Source: DATAEG01 sp963703085
GTDB taxonomy: Bacteria > Actinomycetota > Actinomycetes > Mycobacteriales > Jatrophihabitantaceae
DNA: 64,000 bases
Direction of reading: 5' to 3'
NCBI GenBank assembly: GCA_963703085.1
Contig: OY969789.1
Location: 124,001-188,000, forward strand
The translations under genes were made by a program, and so were the position numbers. The notes below the pieces were generated by a model. It had not been told where the DNA came from and did no database searches. It saw only the letters and a list, made by a program, of their open reading frames with translations. Below, piece after piece: positions 9,466 to 17,418 of this stretch (position 1 is the first letter of the stretch; each line of letters opens with the position of its first letter).

Positions 9466-10896
9466 CTATCCGACTGCGCCTTCCATCTGCAGTTCGATCA
9501 GCCGGTTCAGCTCGAGCGCGTATTCCATGGGCAGTTCGCGGGCAATCGGCTCGACGAAGCCGCGCACCACCATCGCCATCGCCTCGTCCTCGGTAAGACC
9601 GCGGCTCATCAGGTAGAACAGCTGACTCTCACTCACCCGGGAGACGGTGGCCTCATGGCCCATCGACACGTCGTCCTCGCGGACGTCGACGTAGGGGTAG
9701 GTGTCCGATCGGCTGATCTGATCGACCAGCAGCGCATCGCACTTGACCGTCGAGGCGCTGTGGTGCGCGCCCTTGTTCACCTGCACGAGCCCGCGGTAGG
9801 ACGTGCGGCCGCCGCCGCGCGCCACCGACTTCGAGATGATCGTCGAGGAGGTGTACGGCGCCAGGTGCAGCATCTTCGCGCCGGCGTCCTGGTGCTGGCC
9901 CTCCCCCGCGAAGGCGATGGAGAGAACCTCGCCCTTGGCGTGCTCGCCGGTCATCCAGACGGCGGGGTACTTCATCGTCACCTTGGAGCCGATGTTGCCG
10001 TCGACCCACTCCATGGTGGCGTTGGCCTCGGCCTTGGCCCGCTTGGTGACCAGGTTGTAGACGTTGTTCGACCAGTTCTGGATGGTGGTGTACCGGCAGC
10101 GGGCGCCGGGCTTGACGATGATCTCCACGACCGCGGAGTGCAGCGAGTCCGACTTGTAGATCGGTGCCGTGCAGCCCTCGACGTAGTGCACGTAAGCGCC
10201 CTCGTCGACGATGATCAGGGTGCGCTCGAACTGCCCCATGTTCTCGGTATTGATCCGGAAGTACGCCTGCAGCGGGATCTCCACGTGCACGCCCTTCGGC
10301 ACGTAGATGAATGAGCCGCCGGACCACACTGCAGTGTTCAGCGCAGCGAACTTGTTGTCCCCGGACGGGATCACCGAGCCGAAGTACTCCTTGAACACGT
10401 CCTCGTGCTCGCGCAGTGCCGTATCGGTATCGAGAAAGAGCACGCCCTGCTCCTCAAGGTCCTCGCGGATCTTGTGGTAGACGACCTCGGACTCGTACTG
10501 CGCTGCAACACCGGAGACCAGGCGCTGCTTCTCGGCCTCCGGGATGCCGAGCTTGTCGTAGGTGTTCTTGATGTCGGCAGGCAGATCGTCCCAGCTGGCG
10601 GCCTGCTTCTCCGTCGAGCGGACGAAGTACTTGATGTTGTCGAAGTCGATCCCGGACAGGTCCGAGCCCCACGACGGCATCGGCTTGCTGTTGAAGATCT
10701 CCAGCGCCTTCAGCCGCCGCTGCAGCATCCACTCCGGCTCGTTCTTCTTCATCGAGATGTCCGCGACCACCTCCGGCGACAGGCCACGCTTGGCCGACGC
10801 GCCGGCAGCGTCGGTGTCGGCCCAGCCGAAGGCGTAGCGGCCGAGTGAGTCGATCTGCTCGTCCTGGGTCAGGATGCGCTCGGGTGCGGTGGTCAT
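9466..10896 (-). CDS. sufB: Fe-S cluster assembly protein SufB
   Basis: A 476-residue SufB, close to the usual length for an intein-free actinobacterial protein. It begins MTTAPERILTQDEQIDSLGRY and contains the family blocks FVYVPKGVHVEIPLQAYFRIN-type (here SFIYVPKGVHVEIPL), YVEGCTAPIY with the conserved Cys, and the C-terminal ATVSRVSESQLFYLMSRGL. It forms the scaffold on which the cluster is built, with SufC and SufD. No intein is present, unlike the mycobacterial homologue as I remember it. The ATG start directly follows the sufR stop, and a GGGAGG sequence lies about 8 bases upstream inside the end of sufR. Confidence 0.96.
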   Translation of the reverse strand: MTTAPERILTQDEQIDSLGRYAFGWADTDAAGASAKRGLSPEVVADISMKKNEPEWMLQRRLKALEIFNSKPMPSWGSDLSGIDFDNIKYFVRSTEKQAASWDDLPADIKNTYDKLGIPEAEKQRLVSGVAAQYESEVVYHKIREDLEEQGVLFLDTDTALREHEDVFKEYFGSVIPSGDNKFAALNTAVWSGGSFIYVPKGVHVEIPLQAYFRINTENMGQFERTLIIVDEGAYVHYVEGCTAPIYKSDSLHSAVVEIIVKPGARCRYTTIQNWSNNVYNLVTKRAKAEANATMEWVDGNIGSKVTMKYPAVWMTGEHAKGEVLSIAFAGEGQHQDAGAKMLHLAPYTSSTIISKSVARGGGRTSYRGLVQVNKGAHHSASTVKCDALLVDQISRSDTYPYVDVREDDVSMGHEATVSRVSESQLFYLMSRGLTEDEAMAMVVRGFVEPIARELPMEYALELNRLIELQMEGAVG

Positions 10897-11700
10897 CTAT
10901 GTCCTCCCGGATCGGGATGTGGGTCGTGCGCGGTCGGTCGTGCGTGCGGGACGTGCCCGGGTGGTACGGGGCGGTGCGCTGGACGTTCGGGTCGGTGCAG
11001 GTGGCTCGGGGACGTACGTGGTGCAGACCCCGTCGCCGCGGGCGATGGTGGCCAGCCGTTGCACGTAGGTACCGAGGACGCGCTCGAAGGCGCGCGTCTC
11101 CGCCTCGCACAACTGCGGGAACTCGGCGGCGACGTGAGCCACCGGGCAGTGGTGCTGACAGATCTGTGTGCCGGCTCCGGCCACCTCGGTGGTGGAAGCG
11201 TATCCCGCGGCAGTCAACGACTCGGCAAGTGCCTCGACCGACCGGGGTCGTCCGTCCGGGGCTCCGATCATCGTCTCCAGGGTGTGTGCGCGGTGCTCGG
11301 CGAACTCGGCGATCCGGGCCGACCCGTCCGCGCAGTCGGCGCTGTCCGGGCTGTGCAGGAAGCGCAGTGCCATCGTGGCCAGGTCGTCGTAACCGTGCGG
11401 GAACGCCGCTCGGCCGGCGTCGGTCAGGGCGTACGCACGCGGTGGCCGGCCCCGGCCGCGGTGGGCGCTGACCCGCGGCTCGCGATCTTCCAGCAGGCCT
11501 TCGGCGACCAGCGCATCCAGATGCCGACGTACCGCCGCGGGCGACAGCTGAAGCTGCTCGGCCAGATCCGCCGCGGTGGCCGGTCCGGACTGGAGAATCA
11601 GGCGCGCCACGGCGTCGCGGGTGCGTCCCTCGAGGGACACCCCGCTGCGGCGGCCGGCGTCTGCTGCCGGGCCGCCGGTGCGCTGTGCGGCGATTTTCAC
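10897..11700 (-). CDS. sufR: Suf operon regulator SufR (winged-helix, Fe-S binding)
   Basis: A 267-residue winged-helix regulator. The DNA-binding domain is at about residues 25-95 (ATAADLAEQLQLSPAAVRRHLDAL). The Fe-S ligands typical of SufR are Cys181 and Cys185 in CQHHCPVAHV, Cys198 in QLCEAE and a fourth Cys in GDGVCTTYV. SufR senses cluster status and represses suf. After CTTYVP the protein runs on for about 37 Pro/Thr/Arg-rich residues with no domain; this tail contains the sufB ribosome-binding site. The GTG start has CATACT 6 bases upstream and no Shine-Dalgarno site, suggesting a leaderless transcript. It heads the operon and is divergent from the acyltransferase gene. Confidence 0.92.
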   Translation of the reverse strand: MKIAAQRTGGPAADAGRRSGVSLEGRTRDAVARLILQSGPATAADLAEQLQLSPAAVRRHLDALVAEGLLEDREPRVSAHRGRGRPPRAYALTDAGRAAFPHGYDDLATMALRFLHSPDSADCADGSARIAEFAEHRAHTLETMIGAPDGRPRSVEALAESLTAAGYASTTEVAGAGTQICQHHCPVAHVAAEFPQLCEAETRAFERVLGTYVQRLATIARGDGVCTTYVPEPPAPTRTSSAPPRTTRARPARTTDRARPTSRSGRT

Positions 11701-11750
11701 AACACCAGTATGACGTATTTCCGCGGCGCTCGTCGGGCGCCCCCTGACGA

Positions 11751-11756
11751 TAGGGT
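11751..11756 (+). promoter_or_regulatory. Candidate -10 element of the acyltransferase gene (leaderless)
   Basis: TAGGGT ends exactly 6 bases before the GTG at 11763, and no Shine-Dalgarno sequence is present. This is the geometry expected if transcription begins at the start codon. No clear -35 hexamer is visible. The element lies in the 62-base divergent gap with sufR. Confidence 0.45.
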
Positions 11757-11762
11757 GCGCGC

Positions 11763-12443
11763 GTGTTGTACCGAGCGCTCGAGCTGACCGTTGCCCCCGC
11801 GCTCCGGCTTTCCTATCGGCCCGAAGTCACCGGCCTCGGCAACGTTCCGCGGCACGGTGCGGTCATCCTGGCCGGCAACCACATCTCCTTCGCCGACGAG
11901 ATCTTCACGCCGCTGGCTGCGCGGCGGCAGGTGTTCTATCTGGCCAAGTCCGAGTACTTCACCTCGCCCGGGGTCAAGGGGAAGGCGATGGCCGCGTTCT
12001 TCGGCGGCATCGGTCAGGTGCCGGTAGAGCGCGGCGACATGCGGGCCGCAGCGGCGTCCGTCGACGTCTGCGTCGATCTGCTGCGCGGGGGGCGAGCCTT
12101 CGGCATCTTCCCGGAGGGCACCCGCTCACCGGATGGCCGGCTGTATCGCTTTCGCACCGGCATTGCCCGGATCGCCCTGCGAACCGGCATCCCGGTGGTG
12201 CCGGTCGGCATGGTCGGGACAGACCGGGTACAGCCGCCCGGGACGCGCCGGTGGCGGTGGGCGCGGGTCTCGGTGCACTTCGGCACGCCGCTGGATTTCT
12301 CCGGCCGCGCCGAGGACGAGCGCAAAGCCAGCGTGCTGAGGGAGATCACCGAAACCGTCCGCGAGAGCGTCCAGCAGCTGACCGGCCAGCAGTACGTCGC
12401 GCAGTACGGATCGTCGGTGAAGGCCGGCGGTAGCGAAGGGTAG
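11763..12443 (+). CDS. 1-acyl-sn-glycerol-3-phosphate acyltransferase family protein (PlsC-like)
   Basis: A 226-residue PlsC-fold acyltransferase. The catalytic HX4D motif is HISFAD in LAGNHISFADEIF (about residues 40-45), the second block is the GGIGQVPVERGD region, and the phosphate-binding block is FPEGTRSPDG. VPVGMVGTDRV forms the last conserved block. It probably transfers an acyl chain to lysophosphatidate or a related lysolipid at the inner face of the membrane. It begins with GTG, is divergent from sufR and is followed 42 bases later by the ABC exporter operon. Substrate is not determinable. Confidence 0.9.
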   Translation: MLYRALELTVAPALRLSYRPEVTGLGNVPRHGAVILAGNHISFADEIFTPLAARRQVFYLAKSEYFTSPGVKGKAMAAFFGGIGQVPVERGDMRAAAASVDVCVDLLRGGRAFGIFPEGTRSPDGRLYRFRTGIARIALRTGIPVVPVGMVGTDRVQPPGTRRWRWARVSVHFGTPLDFSGRAEDERKASVLREITETVRESVQQLTGQQYVAQYGSSVKAGGSEG

Positions 12444-12473
12444 ACCGCGCCAGCCCCATCCGCAGCGGGTTCC

Positions 12474-12479
12474 TACACT
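12474..12479 (+). promoter_or_regulatory. Candidate -10 element of the ABC exporter-ctaA operon (leaderless)
   Basis: TACACT, a good TANNNT match, ends 6 bases before the GTG at 12486. There is no Shine-Dalgarno sequence in the gap after the acyltransferase gene, so a leaderless transcript is likely. No convincing -35 hexamer is seen. Confidence 0.5.
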
Positions 12480-12485
12480 CAACGA

Positions 12486-13412
12486 GTGACCGACATGGCG
12501 CTGGACGTGCGTGGGCTCGTCAAGCGCTACGACGGCCGTCCGGTGGTGAACGGGCTGACCTTCTCAGTGGCCGCCGGCGAAGTGGTCGCCGTGCTCGGGC
12601 CGAACGGCGCCGGCAAGACGACCACCGTGGAGATCTGCGAGGGATACCGCAGTCCCGACGCAGGCACCGTGCGGGTGCTCGGTCTGGACCCGGGCGTGGA
12701 CTCCGCCGCGCTCAAGCCCCGGATCGGCGTGATGCTGCAGGACGGCGTCGGCGGATACACCGCAGCTACCGCCGCGGAGCTGCTCGCCCTGTTCGCCAGC
12801 TACGCGGTACGGCCACATCGTCCCGAGGAGTTGCTCGACCGGGTCGGGCTGGGCGGGGTCGGCAGGACGCTGGTGAAGCGTCTGTCCGGCGGACAGCGTC
12901 AGCGGTTGTCACTGGCGATGGCGCTGATCGGCCGACCGGAGCTGGTGTTTCTCGACGAGCCGACCGCCGGGATGGATCCGCAGTCGCGCCGCGGTACCTG
13001 GGAGCTGATCGAGGAATTGCGCGCGGACGGCGTCACGACCGTGCTCACCACTCACCTCCTCGACGAGGCCGAACGGCTCGCCGACCGGGTCGTGGTGATC
13101 GACTCGGGCTGCGCGGTGGCGATCGGCGCGCCCGCGGAGTTGACCCGCTCCGGAGCCGACGGTGAATTGCGGTTCAGCGCTCCACTCGGCCTGGACCTCA
13201 CCTCCCTGCGCAGCGAACTGCCGGCCGGAGCAGGCGCGGTCGAGGTCACCGCAGGCCGGTATCTCGTCACCGCCGAGATCACCCCACAGCTGCTGGCGAC
13301 GGTCACGTCGTGGTGTGCCAGCAACGACGTGATGGCGCGGGACCTCGCGGTGCAACGGCGCAGCCTGGAGGACGTCTTCCTCGACCTCACCGGACGCGAG
13401 ATCCGGGCATGA
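12486..13412 (+). CDS. ABC exporter ATP-binding protein
   Basis: A 308-residue single ABC cassette of the drug/lipid exporter type. Walker A is LGPNGAGKTTT at about residues 38-48, the signature is RLSGGQRQRLSLAMALIG, Walker B is LVFLDEPTAGMD and the switch His is in TVLTTHLLDEAE. The C-terminal 80 residues form the accessory domain typical of DrrA-like ATPases. The stop overlaps the permease start by 4 bases (ATGA). It pairs with the next gene and lies upstream of ctaA, as the Rv1458c-Rv1457c-Rv1456c group does in mycobacteria (recalled). Substrate is unknown; a link with heme A synthesis or cytochrome assembly is only suggested by position. Confidence 0.92.
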   Translation: MTDMALDVRGLVKRYDGRPVVNGLTFSVAAGEVVAVLGPNGAGKTTTVEICEGYRSPDAGTVRVLGLDPGVDSAALKPRIGVMLQDGVGGYTAATAAELLALFASYAVRPHRPEELLDRVGLGGVGRTLVKRLSGGQRQRLSLAMALIGRPELVFLDEPTAGMDPQSRRGTWELIEELRADGVTTVLTTHLLDEAERLADRVVVIDSGCAVAIGAPAELTRSGADGELRFSAPLGLDLTSLRSELPAGAGAVEVTAGRYLVTAEITPQLLATVTSWCASNDVMARDLAVQRRSLEDVFLDLTGREIRA

Positions 13413-14206
13413 CCACCGGTCCCGCGCCGGCAGTCCCGGCCCGGACCGCTGGTCGCTGGCGGCCGGATCCGGGCGCAGCCGGGCCGGCAGCGATGCTGCG
13501 CGCCCAGGCTCGGATGGAGCTCCGGCTGCTGCTGCGCAACGGCGAACAGGTCGGGCTGACGCTGGTACTGCCCCTGCTGCTCACCGTGGTGCTCAACCTG
13601 CCCGTTCTCTACTCGCTGTCCGGCCGGCGGATCGATTTCGTGGTGCCCAGCGTGCTCGCGCTGTCCGTGATGAGCGCGGCATTCACCGGGCTGGCTATCG
13701 GTACCGGCTTCGAGCGCAAGTACGGCGTGCTCAAGCGATTGGGCGCGACGGCGTTGCCACGGTCGGTGCTGATCGGCGGGAAGACGCTGGCCGTCCTCCT
13801 TCTCGAGGCATTGCAGATCGTGCTGGTGTGCGCGCTGGGCCTCGTCCTGGGCTGGCACCCGCACGGCGACCCGTTGGCCGCGCTCGCTCTGGTGGTGCTG
13901 GCCACTGCGGCATTCGGCGGCCTGGGCCTGCTGCTGGCCGGCACGGTCCGCGCAGAGGTAACGCTGGCTGCGGCCAACCTCATCTGGTTCGTACTGCTGT
14001 TCTGCGGCGGAATCGCCATTCCGCTGAGCCGCTACCCCGACGCGTTGGCAGCCGTGTTGCGGTTCAGCCCGGCAGCGGCGTTGTCCGACGGGTTGCATGC
14101 CGTCCTGCAGGACGGCGCGTTGCTCCCGGGCCGGCCGCTGCTGATCCTGGCCGGGTGGGCCCTGCTCGCTCTCCCGGTCGCGGCCAAGGCTTTCCGGTGG
14201 GAGTGA
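13409..14206 (+). CDS. ABC exporter permease (ABC-2 type)
   Basis: A 265-residue membrane protein beginning MTTGPAPAVPARTAG at an ATG that overlaps the ATPase stop by 4 bases. After a 45-residue hydrophilic N terminus there are about six hydrophobic segments, including VGLTLVLPLLLTVVLNLPVL, VVLATAAFGGLGLLLAGTV and LIWFVLLFCGGIAIPL, matching the ABC-2 membrane domain. An EFERKYGVLKRLGATALPRS-type coupling region is present as TGFERKYGVLKRLGATALPR. Its stop overlaps the GTG of ctaA by 4 bases, so the exporter and ctaA form one coupled unit. Confidence 0.9.
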   Translation: MTTGPAPAVPARTAGRWRPDPGAAGPAAMLRAQARMELRLLLRNGEQVGLTLVLPLLLTVVLNLPVLYSLSGRRIDFVVPSVLALSVMSAAFTGLAIGTGFERKYGVLKRLGATALPRSVLIGGKTLAVLLLEALQIVLVCALGLVLGWHPHGDPLAALALVVLATAAFGGLGLLLAGTVRAEVTLAAANLIWFVLLFCGGIAIPLSRYPDALAAVLRFSPAAALSDGLHAVLQDGALLPGRPLLILAGWALLALPVAAKAFRWE

Positions 14207-15181
14207 CCGGGCTACTGCGCTGGCGTACCTCCCCGACGGCGCTCTACCGCCTCGCCGTCGCATCCGTGGTCGGCAATGTCGTCATCGTCGTCACCGGGGG
14301 TGCGGTGCGGCTCACCAACTCCGGGCTGGGCTGTCCGACCTGGCCGCGGTGCAACGGCGACTCACTGACACCGAAACCGCGCAATGCGGCCCACGGGATC
14401 ATCGAGTTCTCCAACCGCAGCCTCACCTTCGCGCTGGTGCTGGTCGCGGTAGCAACGTTGATCGCCGCGTTGTCGCAGCGCCGCGCCCCGCGGCTGGCCG
14501 GGCTCGCCTTTCTTGCCATTCCGGCGCAGGCAGTGCTCGGCGGGTTCACCGTCCTCACCGATCTGAACCCGTGGGTGGTGGGCTGCCACTTCCTGCTCTC
14601 CATGGCGATCCTTGCCATCACCATGTGCCTCGCGCACGCGGTAGCCGACGAGACAGCAGCCGGCGCTGCGGTCGCCGGAGCACCGGTCCGCGATCGACCC
14701 GCTGAGCCGGCCGGCACGCACGGTGCGCGCGCTGGCCTGGCTGATTGCCGCAGTAACGGTGGCTGTGCTGATGATCGGCACGGTCGTCACCGGAAGCGGA
14801 CCGCACGCCGGCGACCTGAAGTCAGGACGGATCCACCGCACCGGCCTGGATCCCGGCGCGGTCAGCCATCTGCATGCCGACGTCGTGATGGTGCTGATCG
14901 GCCTCACCGTCGGCATGCTCTTCCTGGTGCGGGCGATCGGCTCGCGCGGCGGTCTGTACCGAACGGCGGCACTGCTGCTGGCCGCCGAGCTGGCCCAGGG
15001 AGTGATCGGTTTCGTCCAGTACTTCACCCACCTCCCCGTGTTGGCCGTCGGCTTGCACATGTTCGGCGCCTGCCTGGTCTGGCTCGCGGCGGTGGAAACG
15101 GTCATCCAGACCACTGGCCGCTTCGGCGGTAGCGGACGGATGCCGCCGCCGGCTAGAGCAATTGCGCAACCGCGTAAATGA
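14203..15181 (+). CDS. ctaA: Heme A synthase CtaA, split by one frameshift
   Basis: CtaA oxidises heme O to heme A in the membrane for the aa3 cytochrome oxidase. The N-terminal half, from GTG at 14203, shows VTGGAVRLTNSGLGCPTWPRC, the heme-region His in HGIIEFSNRSLTF, and GCHFLLSMAI. The C-terminal half, in another frame to the stop at 15179-15181, shows VVTGSGPHAGD, AVSHLHADVVM and VGLHMFGACLVW, which hold the remaining histidines. The frame changes in the central loop, somewhere between 14650 and 14715. Both halves are well conserved, so a single indel, possibly a sequencing error, is likely. The 3' end overlaps the convergent DUF445 gene by 29 bases. Confidence 0.88.
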
Positions 15182-16400
15182 TCAGCCCGACCAGCGAGCC
15201 GACGACGGTGCCGTTCACGCGGATGAACTGCAGATCGCGGCCCACCTGCAATTCCACCCGCCGGCTGGTGTCGGCGGTGTCCCAGCGGGCCACCGTGCCG
15301 GAAATGAGCTCGGCGATGTTGGCCCCGTAGCGGGCCAGCACGTGCGTGATCGCTGACTGCAGCCAGCCATCGACCTTGCGCTGCAGGTCGACGTCGGTCC
15401 GTAGCGAGTCACCGAGTTGGCGGATCATGCCCTCCGCCGTGCGACGCAGATCGGAATGCGGATCGGCAGCGGCATCGAGCAGCGCTTCCTTCAACGGGAA
15501 CCAGAGTGAGCCGAGCCAGCCGCGCACGGCCGGATGATCGAGCAGCTGCTGCTTCACCGCCTCGACCTTGGCGGCTGCGACCGGGTCGTCGCGCAGCGCC
15601 TTCGCGTACTCACGCAACCGCTGGTCGAACTGCTTGCGGAACTCGTGCTCGTCGTCACCGACCACGTCACCGAGGAAGGACTGCAGCCCACTGAAGAGCT
15701 TGGCGAAGACCCGGTCGTCGATCCAGTCGGGCACCCATTCCGGCGACTCCTCCCCCAACCGCCGGCGCAGCATCGGACGGTTGTCGTCGAGGAATCGCAT
15801 GATGCTGCGCAGCCCGGCGGTCATCGCGACCTGGTGCTGGCCGCCTTCCACGACCACGTCGAGGACGCGCGCCACGATCGGTGCGGCTGGCAGCGACCGC
15901 AGCCGGGCATCGGCGAAGTCGGCGACCGCTCGGCGGATCTCCTCGTCCCGGAACACGGCGGCTGCCCCCTGCAGGGCAGCTGCACCCTCGTCGACCAGCC
16001 GGGCCGCATGCACCGGGTCGGCCAGCCATTCACCCGCGCGCTTGGGCAACTCCGCGGCCCGCACCCGCTCACCGACCACCGACGCGGTGAGGAAGTTCTG
16101 CTGGACGAACTCGCCGAGACTGGCCCCGATCTGGTCCTTCTTGGTCGGGATGATCGCGGTGTGCGGGATCGGGATGCCCAGCGGGTGACGGAACAGCGCG
16201 GTCACCGCGAACCAGTCGGCGAGGCCACCGACCATCGCCGCTTCGGCCATGGCCTGCAGGTAACCCCAGGCACCATGCTCGTCGCCGACCACCCGGCACA
16301 CGACGAACAGGGCGGCGGCGGCGACCAGCAGGCCGGCCGCGAACAGTTTCATCCGACGCAGCGCCCGGACCCGTCCGGGCGCGAGGTCGGCGAAACTCAC
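15153..16400 (-). CDS. DUF445 family membrane protein
   Basis: A 415-residue DUF445 protein. A hydrophobic segment lies at about residues 18-38 (LFAAGLLVAAAALFVVCRVVG), followed by the diagnostic GLADWFAVTALFRHPLGIPIPHT-type motif and TAIIPTKKDQIGASLGEFV. Long amphipathic helices follow, and a final hydrophobic hairpin ends LIIYAVAQLL, giving membrane anchors at both ends. The function of the family is unknown. The GTG start overlaps the ATP-grasp stop by 4 bases, so the two proteins are probably made together. It ends convergently inside the ctaA tail. Confidence 0.88.
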   Translation of the reverse strand: MSFADLAPGRVRALRRMKLFAAGLLVAAAALFVVCRVVGDEHGAWGYLQAMAEAAMVGGLADWFAVTALFRHPLGIPIPHTAIIPTKKDQIGASLGEFVQQNFLTASVVGERVRAAELPKRAGEWLADPVHAARLVDEGAAALQGAAAVFRDEEIRRAVADFADARLRSLPAAPIVARVLDVVVEGGQHQVAMTAGLRSIMRFLDDNRPMLRRRLGEESPEWVPDWIDDRVFAKLFSGLQSFLGDVVGDDEHEFRKQFDQRLREYAKALRDDPVAAAKVEAVKQQLLDHPAVRGWLGSLWFPLKEALLDAAADPHSDLRRTAEGMIRQLGDSLRTDVDLQRKVDGWLQSAITHVLARYGANIAELISGTVARWDTADTSRRVELQVGRDLQFIRVNGTVVGSLVGLIIYAVAQLL

Positions 16401-17293
16401 CGGCTGACCCGACGGGCCGCCAGTGTCTGCACGATCGCCCCGGCAAGCCGATCCGCTGCGCCGGGGCAGAACTGCAGGAACAACGATGGCTCCACCAGCT
16501 CGATCTCGCCGACGATGGGGCCGGCCGACGTGGGCAGGAGGTCGACCCGTGCGTACAGGAGCCCGGAGGCGCCCGGCACCGCCGCCAGGGCGAGGTCGGC
16601 GAGCCGCAATTCCTCCGCGGACGGCACCCGGGCCGTGATCTCCTCAGCGACGAAAGGGTCCGCGTTCGGCTCCGGAACCAGCTGATGGACGTGGCTGGGC
16701 GGCAGCATCGGACCCTTCCGGATCGCGTGACTGAACCGGCCGCCGAAATAGATCAGTGCTGTCTCGCCGCCGTCCTCGATCTCCGCGATGTAGGGCTGCA
16801 CCATGGCGACCCGGCCGTGCTCGTGCAACGTGGCGAGGTGGCTGCGTGCGGCATCGAGATCCTCACCTACGGCGAATCTGCCCGCCCCGAGCGACCCGGC
16901 CCCTACCGCCGGCTTGATGACGAACTCGCCCCGGTCCGGCCACCGGGCGTCCTGGCCGGGCTCGACGAACTGGGTAGGCACGATCGGCACCCCGGCGACC
17001 GCCAGATCGCGCAGGTACACCTTGGACGAATTCCACCGGATCACCTCGGCGGGATTCGCCAGCGCCGGCACCGACTCCGTCCAGGCGAGGTACTCCTCGC
17101 GCCGCGGCGGATAGTCCCAGGTCGAGCGCACCACGGCGAGGTCGAAACTCGACCAATCCACCCCGGGATCGTCCCAGCGCGTCCAGGCCGCCGACAGGCC
17201 TGCTGCTGTGCAGGCGTCCCGGAGCAGATCGCCGTCGACCTCCTCGCCGGTCGGGAAGTCGAGCGAGGTCACCAGAGCAACGCGGGTCGTCAC
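16397..17293 (-). CDS. ATP-grasp domain protein of unknown substrate
   Basis: A 298-residue protein of the ATP-grasp superfamily. An N-terminal Rossmann-like domain (TRVALVTSLDFPTGEEVDGD, DLAVVRSTWDYPPRREEYL) precedes the ATP-grasp fold, with EFVIKPAVGAGSLGAGRFA as the nucleotide-binding loop and VGEIELVEPSLFLQF holding the metal-binding Glu residues near the C terminus. The family ligates carboxylates to amines or thiols. The RSTWDY motif is shared with glutathione-synthase-like and RimK-like actinobacterial proteins of unknown role. It starts at GTG and overlaps DUF445 by 4 bases. Confidence 0.85.
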   Translation of the reverse strand: MTTRVALVTSLDFPTGEEVDGDLLRDACTAAGLSAAWTRWDDPGVDWSSFDLAVVRSTWDYPPRREEYLAWTESVPALANPAEVIRWNSSKVYLRDLAVAGVPIVPTQFVEPGQDARWPDRGEFVIKPAVGAGSLGAGRFAVGEDLDAARSHLATLHEHGRVAMVQPYIAEIEDGGETALIYFGGRFSHAIRKGPMLPPSHVHQLVPEPNADPFVAEEITARVPSAEELRLADLALAAVPGASGLLYARVDLLPTSAGPIVGEIELVEPSLFLQFCPGAADRLAGAIVQTLAARRVSR

Positions 17294-17418
17294 AGGGTCA
17301 CCCTAATGAGCGCTGCCGAACGACGCCGCGCTCGTTGGACTGGCCAGGATCGAACAAGGCAAGATGTGGGTACCAGCGCCGTATCAAGTGATACCGGACG
17401 ACCCGAGAGGACCCGTTG

